DNA from: CAZBWS01 sp964495705
GTDB lineage: Bacteria > Pseudomonadota > Gammaproteobacteria > HTCC5015
NCBI GenBank assembly: GCA_964495705.1
Contig: CAZBWS010000063.1
Location: 1 to 14,834, forward strand
DNA: 14,834 nucleotides
Direction: 5' to 3'
Shown: piece by piece, positions 1 through 7,083 of the stretch
Position numbering within the stretch: the stretch's first letter is position 1
Layout of the letters: each line of letters begins with the position of its first letter
Program-made: the position numbers and the translations under genes
The notes under the pieces: generated by a model
What the model was told of the DNA's origin: nothing
The model's input: the letters and a program-made list of their open reading frames with translations, nothing else
Databases searched by the model: none

Positions 1-102
1 CATCATGGCCGCAGCACCTGCCATGATGCCAAACTCAATATTCTGACGTTTACGCTCTTCTTCACGCCAGGGCAATAAATTAATTCTAGTGTTCACACTC
101 AT
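1..102 (-). CDS. pilN: PilN, type IV pilus assembly protein (N-terminal 34 codons only)
   Basis: Partial gene that runs off the left edge. PilN is a bitopic inner-membrane protein. Its short cytoplasmic N-terminus binds PilM, and its periplasmic domain pairs with PilO in the type IV pilus alignment complex. The visible protein starts MSVNTRINLLPWREEERKRQ. The INLLPWR motif is the hallmark PilM-binding segment of PilN and is followed by a basic stretch. The hydrophobic run that begins near residue 25 (GIMAGAAAMM) is the start of the single membrane helix. The ATG at 102-100 overlaps the pilM stop (ATGA), which indicates translational coupling. A good ribosome binding site (GAGGAG, 117-112) lies 9 nt upstream, inside the end of pilM. 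pilO, pilP and pilQ are expected beyond the edge. Confidence 0.93.
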   Translation of the reverse strand, partial: MSVNTRINLLPWREEERKRQNIEFGIMAGAAAMM

Positions 103-1163
103 TGCTCAACACTCCTCATTGCCAAACCACAGGCAATTAACAGAGATGCCGAGTCGTTCAACAACCTGTTTTTAGGCACTCTGTTCGCCAAGTCTACATT
201 AGCAAATGGATTTGCTACGGAGGTTGGGATGCCTAGGTTGTGCTCAACAATATCAGCTATGCCCGGTATCGCTGAACAGCCTCCTGCCATAATTATGTGG
301 TCTACATTTTCTTGCTCTGTTGCCGAGTAGTAGAACTGTAAAAAACGCCCCACTTGCTGAGACATGGTTTCTTTGAAGGGCACTAAAACTTCGGGTTCAT
401 AGTTCTCTGGCAAACCACCCTCTTTCTTAACACGCCCAGCATCTTCATACGACAAGCCGTAACGACGCATGATTTCTTCGGTTAATTGCTTGCCCCCAAA
501 GGGTTGTTCGCGAGTGTAGGTCAATACTCCGTCGTGCAAAACATTAAGGCTCGTCATTGTTGCCCCCACATCAATCACTGCCACTGTCTTATCTACACCA
601 TAATCTGGGACCTGGTGAGACATTAACTTGAAGGAGTCTTCGATCGTGTAAGCTTCAATGCCAACCTCTTTAGCCGTCAAACTGGCCAATTCTGCTACTG
701 CAGTTCTAGCACCTACATTTTCGCTGCGAGAGGCTGCCAGTAACACATCTATAGTTTCAGGTGTTTTCTCACTAACACCAAGCACCTGAAAATCTAAATT
801 AACTTCTTCTAACGGATAAGGTATGTATTGATCCGCCTCTAGTTGAATTTGAGTTTCTAATTCATCATCAGCGAGATCAGATGGCATGGTTATTTTTTTA
901 GTAATTGCCGCAGACCCTGGCACAGCAAGACAGACTAGCTTATTTCTAGTGCCTGACCGCTTCACAGCACGTTTAACGGCTTCGCCAACAGCCTCAACAT
1001 CTTGAATATTTTTTTCCGCCACAGCATTAGGCGGCAACGGCTCAACCGCATAGGACTCAATTTTATAAGAGTCTTTGTTTTTGCTGATTTCGAGCAGCTT
1101 TACACAAGTAGAACTGACATCGATGCCAAGCATGGCTGGTTTTTTATTTCCGAATAGAAACAC
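99..1163 (-). CDS. pilM: PilM, actin-like ATPase of the type IV pilus
   Basis: PilM is a cytoplasmic FtsA/actin-fold nucleotide-binding protein. It binds the PilN tail and links the inner-membrane alignment complex to the pilus motor. The 354-residue length matches the P. aeruginosa protein. Nucleotide-site motifs are visible: the first phosphate loop at residues 13-20 (GIDVSSTC), the second around 195-202 (AVIDVGAT), and the adenosine-type motif at 291-300 (IMAGGCSAIP). The start is a GTG at 1163-1161, with GGGAG 7 nt upstream (1175-1171). It places the usual short lead before the GID motif; the next in-frame ATG (Met11) directly abuts that motif. It is the first gene of the pilMN(OPQ) operon and is transcribed divergently from ponA, an arrangement also known in Pseudomonas. 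Nothing looks broken. Confidence 0.96.
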   Translation of the reverse strand: MFLFGNKKPAMLGIDVSSTCVKLLEISKNKDSYKIESYAVEPLPPNAVAEKNIQDVEAVGEAVKRAVKRSGTRNKLVCLAVPGSAAITKKITMPSDLADDELETQIQLEADQYIPYPLEEVNLDFQVLGVSEKTPETIDVLLAASRSENVGARTAVAELASLTAKEVGIEAYTIEDSFKLMSHQVPDYGVDKTVAVIDVGATMTSLNVLHDGVLTYTREQPFGGKQLTEEIMRRYGLSYEDAGRVKKEGGLPENYEPEVLVPFKETMSQQVGRFLQFYYSATEQENVDHIIMAGGCSAIPGIADIVEHNLGIPTSVANPFANVDLANRVPKNRLLNDSASLLIACGLAMRSVEQ

Positions 1164-1238
1164 GTTTTAGCTCCCGCCCCCAGTGGTGGATTCCCATAGA
1201 CTACATCATCTAGTTTGTTAAATACTAGCCCTAAGTGC

Positions 1239-1269
1239 ATAAAAAATCTAATAAAATTCTATTTTTTAT
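1239..1269. repeat. AT-rich inverted repeat in the pilM/ponA divergent promoter region
   Basis: ATAAAAAAT (1239-1247) and ATTTTTTAT (1261-1269) are perfect 9-base inverted arms around a 13-base spacer. They sit between the two divergent genes and just upstream of the candidate ponA -10 box. A smaller inverted repeat, CTAGT/ACTAG (1210-1228), lies next to it. The arms could be a regulator site, a bent or easily melted DNA element, or chance in AT-rich DNA. No regulator can be named from the sequence. Confidence 0.5.
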
Positions 1270-1295
1270 CTTTCTTCGCGCTAAACCCTTATAAT
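1266..1295 (+). promoter_or_regulatory. Candidate sigma-70 promoter for ponA
   Basis: A perfect TATAAT hexamer lies at 1290-1295. The -35 region is weak: TTATCT at 1266-1271 with an 18-base spacer. Transcription would begin near 1302, giving a leader of about 40 nt before the ponA GTG. The call rests mainly on the -10 match in AT-rich DNA. No convincing promoter for pilM was found on the other strand; the best is TTAACA, 17 bases, then TATGGG, read leftward from about 1224. Confidence 0.35.
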
Positions 1296-1342
1296 TCAAG
1301 TACATTCTCAAGATTAAGTCAGCGCGGGTTAACGAAAAGCTA

Positions 1343-3877
1343 GTGTCAAAAATCAAAAAAACGCTCAAAATCTCAGCTATATTGGGGTTATTAGGTGGTG
1401 TCTGCGCCATAATTGCTATTGCAGGCCTGTATCTATACCTCTCTCCCAAGTTACCGTCAGTTGACACCCTTGAAGATATCCAGCTCCAAGAACCTCTGCG
1501 TGTCTACACCCACGACGGCCTACTTATATCCGAATATGGCGATAAACGCCGCATTCCCCTAAGTATTACAGAGATACCTAGGCAGCTTCAGCAAGCGTTT
1601 GTGTCATCGGAAGATGATCGTTTTTATGAGCATCCCGGGGTAGATTGGCAAGGTCTAGTACGGGCTGTCATTGTCTGGGTAAGCACTGGCAGCCGCTCGC
1701 AGGGCGGCAGCACAATCACCATGCAGGTGGCTAGAAACTTCTTTTTAACACGCGAAAAGTCAATCCTGCGCAAGGTTAACGAGATATTTCTCGCTCTAAA
1801 AATCACTCAACAACTCAGCAAAGATAAAGTACTGGAACTCTATTTAAACAAAATATATCTTGGCAAGCGCGCCTATGGCGTCGCCGCTGCTGCGAAGGTC
1901 TACTATGGCAAAACCGTTGACGAGCTGACGCTTGCTGAAATGGCCATGATAGCAGGGCTGCCCAAGGCTCCATCGAACTACAATCCTATTGCCCTGCCTG
2001 AGCGCGCATTGCTGCGCAGAAATTATGTATTAGGCAGAATGCTTAAGCTTGAGGCTATTACACAAGAAGCCTACGACTTAGCAAAAGCCGATCCCATTAC
2101 CGCCAAGGTGCACGCTGTCACACCCGAGGTAGAAGCCCACTACGTTGCAGAGATGGCGCGCGCTAGAGCAGCTCGTATGTACCCAGGTGATGCTTACAGC
2201 TCTGGATTGAAAGTGTATACGACTATTAACGGCCCACAACAACGAGCGGCCAACCAGGCTATTCGCCAAGGCCTGCAACGCATAGATAAGCGTCACGGCT
2301 ATAGAGGGCCCATAGAGAATATTTCAATAGTTTTCGATAATGAAGGACAACTAGAAACTGAAACTCTGGACAACTCACTAGAGAAACATGCTCGTAAGGC
2401 AGGCTATCGCCCCGCCATTGTCACCCAGTTAAATGCATCCGATGTCGTGCTATATCTCGGCGAAAAGGAGCAGTCTACCCTCACGTTCACCAACATGCAG
2501 TGGGCGCGCAAGCATATTGCCACTGACCAAATTGGCCCTAAGCTGAACAAGCCTGCAGATGCACTGAAAGTAGGCGATATAATATGGGTGGAGCTCAATG
2601 CCGAAGGCCAGCTCAGCTTAGCCCAAATACCTGAAATTGAGAGCGCGTTGGTCGCCTTGTCGCCTAACACCGGAGCCGTAACCGCCTTAGTCGGCGGCTT
2701 TGATTATTTCAAAAGCAAGTTTAACCGAGCCACCCAGGCTTTGCGCCAAGCCGGCTCAAGCTTTAAGCCTTTCATGTATACGGCCGCCTTAGAAAAAGGC
2801 TACTCTGCAGCCAGTATTATCAATGACGCTCCCGTCGTCTTTGACGACCCAGCACTAGAAAGTAAGTGGAAGCCAGAAAATTACAGCGGCAAATTCTATG
2901 GCCCCACACGCTTACGCGTTGCACTAGCCAACTCGCGCAATTTGGTGTCGATTAGACTTCTGCTCGAACTTGGCGTAGGCCCTGTGCGCCGCTTTGCAAA
3001 ACGCTTTGGGTTTCAAGACGAGCATCTGCCAAGAGACCTATCCTTAGCACTCGGCAGCGGCAGTACAACCCCCCTAGAGCTCGCCACCTCTTACGCCGCT
3101 CTGGCCAATGGTGGCTATAAAGTGGGGTCATTCTTCATTGACAGAATAGAAAACGCCAGTGGTGAAACGATTTTTATTCAGCAACATACTGCGGCATGTA
3201 TGCACTGCGTGGAGCAGGGGACTGAAGGCCCTGAAAACATCGCGGCTGTAGAGGATATTGCCGCCCCCCCCAGCAAAGCAGCTATAGAGGCGGCTCCAAC
3301 AGCATTAGAACTTCCACCCTTGCTTGATAATGAAGACCCTCTCGGAAGCGAGTCTCCAAGCCCTCGCTATACTCAGGCCGAGAAAATCTTAGAGCCGCGC
3401 ACTGCATTTATCATTCGATCCATGCTGCAAGATGTTGTTAAAAGGGGCACTGCGCGCAGGGCGCTCAAACTGGGGCGCACTGATTTAGCAGGAAAAACAG
3501 GGACAACTAACGACCAGATAGATGCATGGTTTAGCGGTTTCAATGACGACATCGCAGCATCCATCTGGGTTGGTTATGACACGTTAAAAACGATGGGGCG
3601 CAGAGAAACAGGCTCATCAGCAGCCTTGCCCATATGGGTAGACTTTATGCGCGAAGCACTGCAAGACAGTGAGCCATCTCAGCGCGCCCTACCTAGCGGC
3701 ATGGTATCTGCTCGTATAGACCCTGCCAGCGGCTTGCTTGCACACCCTGATCAAAGCAACGCTATTTTTGAAATTTTTCGAGAAGAGAGCGCTCCAGTTC
3801 AAATAGCAATACCTGAACAACGCATCATTGATGATACGATCGAAGGCGGCACTCAAAGCCCAGAGCTATTATTTTAG
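1343..3877 (+). CDS. mrcA: Penicillin-binding protein 1A, bifunctional peptidoglycan synthase
   Basis: A class A penicillin-binding protein (ponA/mrcA) that polymerises lipid II and cross-links peptidoglycan in the periplasm while anchored in the inner membrane. The 844 residues comprise a signal-anchor helix at about 10-33 and a glycosyltransferase domain at about 55-235. The catalytic Glu90 lies in EDDRFYEHPGVD, with GGSTITMQVARN at 121-132. An OB-like insert of the PBP1a type spans about 300-430. The transpeptidase domain carries SSFK (Ser472), SRN (531-533) and KTG (718-720). A CxxC (Cys619, Cys622) and an acidic low-complexity loop at about 625-680 lie between SxN and KTG, as in other PBP1a proteins. 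The start is GTG. No ATG, GTG or TTG lies in frame between the upstream stop at 1292 and 1343, and the ribosome binding site is poor. The gene is divergent from pilM, as in Pseudomonas. Confidence 0.96.
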   Translation: MSKIKKTLKISAILGLLGGVCAIIAIAGLYLYLSPKLPSVDTLEDIQLQEPLRVYTHDGLLISEYGDKRRIPLSITEIPRQLQQAFVSSEDDRFYEHPGVDWQGLVRAVIVWVSTGSRSQGGSTITMQVARNFFLTREKSILRKVNEIFLALKITQQLSKDKVLELYLNKIYLGKRAYGVAAAAKVYYGKTVDELTLAEMAMIAGLPKAPSNYNPIALPERALLRRNYVLGRMLKLEAITQEAYDLAKADPITAKVHAVTPEVEAHYVAEMARARAARMYPGDAYSSGLKVYTTINGPQQRAANQAIRQGLQRIDKRHGYRGPIENISIVFDNEGQLETETLDNSLEKHARKAGYRPAIVTQLNASDVVLYLGEKEQSTLTFTNMQWARKHIATDQIGPKLNKPADALKVGDIIWVELNAEGQLSLAQIPEIESALVALSPNTGAVTALVGGFDYFKSKFNRATQALRQAGSSFKPFMYTAALEKGYSAASIINDAPVVFDDPALESKWKPENYSGKFYGPTRLRVALANSRNLVSIRLLLELGVGPVRRFAKRFGFQDEHLPRDLSLALGSGSTTPLELATSYAALANGGYKVGSFFIDRIENASGETIFIQQHTAACMHCVEQGTEGPENIAAVEDIAAPPSKAAIEAAPTALELPPLLDNEDPLGSESPSPRYTQAEKILEPRTAFIIRSMLQDVVKRGTARRALKLGRTDLAGKTGTTNDQIDAWFSGFNDDIAASIWVGYDTLKTMGRRETGSSAALPIWVDFMREALQDSEPSQRALPSGMVSARIDPASGLLAHPDQSNAIFEIFREESAPVQIAIPEQRIIDDTIEGGTQSPELLF

Positions 3878-3887
3878 ACGCACAGCT

Positions 3888-3929
3888 ATGCGGATATGCT
3901 GCAAACCGTCTGTTTCAGCATATCCGCAT
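3888..3929. repeat. Perfect long hairpin between ponA and dnaG built from the 14-base word ATGCGGATATGCTG
   Basis: ATGCGGATATGCTG (3888-3901) is matched exactly by its reverse complement at 3916-3929. The stem continues as AAAC/GTTT (3903-3906 with 3912-3915) past one bulged C, giving about 18 base pairs around a 5-base loop. It begins 11 bases after the ponA stop. No T-run follows on either strand, so it is not a standard intrinsic terminator, although it may protect ponA mRNA or weaken read-through into dnaG. The same word occurs as a single copy in rsmE (9930) and nearly whole in metF (8814). Confidence 0.85.
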
Positions 3930-3956
3930 TAACTTACACATGGCACAATAACGCCT

Positions 3957-5753
3957 ATGGCCGGCATGATCCCTAGACAATTTATTGATGACCTTCTTGC
4001 GCGCGTTGACATAGTTGACGTAATTGACAAGCGTGTGCCGCTTAAAAAAGCAGGGGCAAACTATAAGGCTTGCTGTCCATTTCACGGCGAAAAAACCCCC
4101 TCTTTCACGGTCAGCTCCAGCAAACAGTTCTATCACTGCTTTGGCTGCGGTATGAATGGTACAGCCATCAGCTTCATTATGGAGTATGACCGCCTAGCAT
4201 TTCCTGAAGCCGTAGAAGAACTCGCTCGTAGCCTCGGCGTAGAAGTCCCCCGCGAAGAATCTGAACAAGACAGTACCAAGCGTAAACAAGCAGCCAATCT
4301 TTACGAGCTAATGAAATCCGCCAGCGAACACTACCAGCTAGAGTTGCGCAAAGAGCCCAAGGCCGTAGCGTATCTTAAAGGGCGTGGCTTAACCGGTGAA
4401 ATCGCCAAACAATATGCCATCGGCTTTGTTCCCGAGAGCTGGGACTTTATTCTACAACGCCTAGGTAAAAACACAGACAATCAGACAAAACTAGACTCGG
4501 CAGGAATGCTGGTAAAAAAAGATAACGGCGGCTACTACGACCGCTTTCGCGACCGCATTATGTTCACCATTCGTGACCAGCGCGGTAAGACTATCGCCTT
4601 TGGTGGGCGCGTCATGGGCCAGGGTGAGCCCAAATATTTAAACTCCCCCGAGACACCCATCTTCCATAAGGGCCGCGAGCTTTACGGCCTGTATGAGGCC
4701 AAGCAGCATACTAAAAAGCTAGAAAGTATCGTTGTAGTAGAAGGCTATATGGATGTTGTCATGCTAGCCCAGCACGGCATTAGCAATGCCGTGGCCACAC
4801 TTGGAACAGCCTGTACTGGCGATCATATCCAGCGTCTCTTTCGCGCCGTCAATCAAGTCGTATTCTGTTTCGATGGCGATCGAGCCGGGCGCGATGCAGC
4901 ATGGCGCGCGCTCAACAACTGTCTGCCCGAACTGCAAGACGGCAAGCAGATCAGCTTTTTGTTTTTACCCGACGGAGAAGACCCTGACTCTATGGTGCAA
5001 AAAGAAGGGCAGGAAGCATTTGAGCAACGCCTACACAACGCTATGCCCCTATCAACCTATCTTATTGAACACATTAAAGCCCAGGTCGACGTTAGCTCTA
5101 TTGACGGGCTGAGCCGCTTTGTTGAGTTAGCCAAGCCTTTGCTTGCGCAAATCAAGGCGGAAACTTTCTCTCTGTTACTAAAAGCCGAACTCGCTAAAGT
5201 TGCAGGCACCTCTTCTGAGCAACTGTTTGGTCAAGGCCTACAACAAGCACACTCAGCAGCAGTAACTGCAAGCCACACGCAACAATATGCATCGACAAAC
5301 AGGAGTAACTCTCCTCGCTCCCGAGGCCCAGCACCACAACGCCAGTTAGAAGTCACCGTTAATCGTCGCATTATTGGCGCCCTACTCGCACGTCCCAGTT
5401 TGGCAACGACCATTAGCGATGAAGAATTAGATTTAGTTGAAACACTTGACGACCAAAGCATCGCCTTTATCGTTGAATTGATCGATTTAATACAAGCCAA
5501 CCCAAATCTAAATACTGCAGCCCTACTTGATCGCTATCGCGCCACGCCCTATGAAAATGCATTGATGAAGCTCGCAAGCATGGAGTTTGTAGTTGATGAT
5601 GAGGGCAATGAGAGCATTGCCGTTGAGTTCCAAGACGCTTTCGCCAAACTGGTTAAGCGATCAACTGGACAACTCTATAAACAATTACTGGTAAAACCTC
5701 GCAGCCAGCTTAGCGAGCCAGAACTGGCTTTCTTGAAGTCATTTCAAGGCTAA
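3957..5753 (+). CDS. dnaG: DNA primase DnaG
   Basis: DnaG makes the RNA primers for replication and works at the fork with the DnaB helicase. The 598-residue protein is complete. The N-terminal CHC2 zinc domain has ligands Cys40, His43, Cys61 and Cys64, in the same positions as in E. coli. The core RNA-polymerase basic region includes RFRDRIMFTI at 196-205. The TOPRIM domain has VVEGYMDVV (Glu262) and FDGDRAGRD (Asp306, Asp308). A Ser/Gln-rich linker at about 425-462 leads to a C-terminal DnaB-binding helical domain at about 465-598. The start MAGMIPRQFIDDLL lines up with the E. coli start. No Shine-Dalgarno sequence precedes it, so translation initiation is probably weak. Its neighbours are ponA and metK; neither rpsU nor rpoD is adjacent, which is unusual for this gene in gammaproteobacteria. 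Confidence 0.96.
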   Translation: MAGMIPRQFIDDLLARVDIVDVIDKRVPLKKAGANYKACCPFHGEKTPSFTVSSSKQFYHCFGCGMNGTAISFIMEYDRLAFPEAVEELARSLGVEVPREESEQDSTKRKQAANLYELMKSASEHYQLELRKEPKAVAYLKGRGLTGEIAKQYAIGFVPESWDFILQRLGKNTDNQTKLDSAGMLVKKDNGGYYDRFRDRIMFTIRDQRGKTIAFGGRVMGQGEPKYLNSPETPIFHKGRELYGLYEAKQHTKKLESIVVVEGYMDVVMLAQHGISNAVATLGTACTGDHIQRLFRAVNQVVFCFDGDRAGRDAAWRALNNCLPELQDGKQISFLFLPDGEDPDSMVQKEGQEAFEQRLHNAMPLSTYLIEHIKAQVDVSSIDGLSRFVELAKPLLAQIKAETFSLLLKAELAKVAGTSSEQLFGQGLQQAHSAAVTASHTQQYASTNRSNSPRSRGPAPQRQLEVTVNRRIIGALLARPSLATTISDEELDLVETLDDQSIAFIVELIDLIQANPNLNTAALLDRYRATPYENALMKLASMEFVVDDEGNESIAVEFQDAFAKLVKRSTGQLYKQLLVKPRSQLSEPELAFLKSFQG

Positions 5754-5754
5754 G

Positions 5755-5838
5755 TTGTAGAATATTCAAGCCTTTCACCTGATTTTCACTCGTAAGTGCT
5801 AGGGTTCTGCATACAAGCCATGTAGAATCCCTTTTTTT
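5755..5838 (+). promoter_or_regulatory. Possible antiterminator/terminator leader of metK
   Basis: TGTAGAAT occurs at 5756-5763 and again at 5821-5828, where it forms the 3' arm of the terminator. The first copy can pair with the same 5' arm (5804-5811; 8 pairs with two G-U), and the two structures would exclude each other. A small CACT/AGTG hairpin (5787-5798) lies inside the alternative loop. The terminator loop ACAAGC (5813-5818) can also pair with GCTTGT (5847-5852). This layout resembles a transcription attenuator or riboswitch, but no known SAM riboswitch consensus is recognisable. Transcription would have to start upstream of 5755, for example from TTAAGC, 17 bases, then TATAAA (5653-5681), which is a weak candidate inside dnaG. 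Confidence 0.35.
5801..5838 (+). terminator. Rho-independent terminator behind dnaG and in front of metK
   Basis: AGGGTTCTGCAT (5801-5812) pairs with ATGTAGAATCCCT (5820-5832) to give 12 base pairs, including one G-U, with one bulged T (5828). The loop is 7 nt (5813-5819). A run of seven T bases follows at 5832-5838. It ends 43 nt before the metK ATG, so it may either end dnaG transcription or act as an attenuator for metK. Confidence 0.85.
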
Positions 5839-5881
5839 GATATTCAGCTTGTGGGTGCAAAAGCCTGCTAAAGAGAATGCT

Positions 5882-7057
5882 ATGAGTAAAAACTACCTTT
5901 TTACTTCGGAGTCCGTATCCGAAGGTCACCCTGATAAACTATGCGACCAAGTATCCGATGCGATCTTGGATAATATTCTTGCCCAGGACCCCTACGCCCG
6001 TGTCGCTTGCGAGACCGTAGCGAAAACCGGCATGATTTTGCTAGCGGGTGAAATCAATACTAGCGCCAAGAACATTCCCTACGAACAGATCGTGCGCGAT
6101 GTAGTTAACGATATTGGCTACACCAGCTCTGACATCGGCTTTGATGGATCTACTTGTGCCGTCATAAACGCTCTCGGCGAGCAATCCCCCGACATCAACC
6201 AGGGCGTCGACCGCGCCAAGCCAGAAGATCAAGGCGCTGGTGACCAAGGCCTAATGTTTGGTTACGCGTGTAACGAAACCGATGTGCTGATGCCAGCTCC
6301 CATTACCTATGCTCACCGACTGGTAAAGCGCCAAGCTGAACTGCGCAAAAACGGTACATTGGCCTGGTTGCGCCCCGATGCAAAAAGTCAGGTCAGCTTC
6401 CGTTATGAGAACGGCCTACCTGTTGGTGTAGACGCCGTTGTACTTTCAACTCAGCACAGTCCAGACATCTCCCAAAAGGATATTCACGAAGCCATCATGG
6501 AAGAGCTAGTCAAGCCGGTACTGCCTGCCCAATGGCTAACTGAATCAACCCAATATCACATCAACCCAACAGGCCAGTTCATCATTGGCGGCCCAGTAGG
6601 CGATGCAGGCCTAACTGGCCGCAAGATTATCGTCGACACCTACGGCGGCATGGCTAGGCACGGAGGCGGCGCATTCTCTGGCAAAGACCCATCTAAAGTA
6701 GACCGCTCTGCAGCCTACGCAGGGCGCTATGTGGCCAAGAACATTGTTGCTGCAGGCTTGGCCGAAAAATGCGAAATCCAGATCAGCTACGCCATTGGTG
6801 TTGCTGAACCAACATCAATTAGCCTTGAAACCTTTGGCACCAACAAGGTTGCTGAAGATTTAATCGTCGAGCTGGTGCGTAAGCACTTTGACCTGCGCCC
6901 CTACGGCATCACCAACATGCTAGACCTAACTAATACGGTTTATCGCCCCACAGCATCTTACGGCCATTTTGGCCGAGAAGAAGCAAGCTTTAACTGGGAG
7001 CGCACCGACAAGGCTGAGTTGCTTCGTGAAGAAGCCGGCTTAAACCTAAACAACTAA
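5882..7057 (+). CDS. metK: S-adenosylmethionine synthetase
   Basis: MetK makes S-adenosylmethionine from methionine and ATP, releasing phosphate and pyrophosphate, in the cytoplasm. The 391-residue protein carries all the family landmarks. The N-terminal SESVSEGHPDKLCDQVSDA has the ATP and metal ligands (His16, Asp18). The signature GAGDQGLMFGYA is at 118-129, and the glycine-rich GGGAFSGKDPSKVDRSAAY is at 261-279. The chosen ATG gives MSKNYLFTSES, the usual beginning, and has AAGAG 8 nt upstream. A longer reading from 5837 would add 15 residues not found in the family and would start inside the terminator T-run. A gap of only 26 nt separates it from ahcY, so the two probably form one transcript. 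Confidence 0.97.
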   Translation: MSKNYLFTSESVSEGHPDKLCDQVSDAILDNILAQDPYARVACETVAKTGMILLAGEINTSAKNIPYEQIVRDVVNDIGYTSSDIGFDGSTCAVINALGEQSPDINQGVDRAKPEDQGAGDQGLMFGYACNETDVLMPAPITYAHRLVKRQAELRKNGTLAWLRPDAKSQVSFRYENGLPVGVDAVVLSTQHSPDISQKDIHEAIMEELVKPVLPAQWLTESTQYHINPTGQFIIGGPVGDAGLTGRKIIVDTYGGMARHGGGAFSGKDPSKVDRSAAYAGRYVAKNIVAAGLAEKCEIQISYAIGVAEPTSISLETFGTNKVAEDLIVELVRKHFDLRPYGITNMLDLTNTVYRPTASYGHFGREEASFNWERTDKAELLREEAGLNLNN

Positions 7058-7083
7058 TCTGCCCTACGGCAAAGAGACATACT

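Noticed and set aside
613..622. CxxC of PonA (residues 619-622) as a novel metal or redox site
   Set aside because: The positions given are protein residues of PonA. A CxxC in this loop also occurs, as I recall, in E. coli and Vibrio PBP1a, so it is a family trait.
5837..5881. Extended N-terminus for MetK
   Set aside because: It would start in the terminator T-run and add 15 residues absent from the family; ATG 5882 matches the usual MetK beginning.
7058..7083. SAH riboswitch in front of ahcY
   Set aside because: The metK-ahcY gap is only 26 nt and holds just a ribosome binding site, too short for the known SAH riboswitch.
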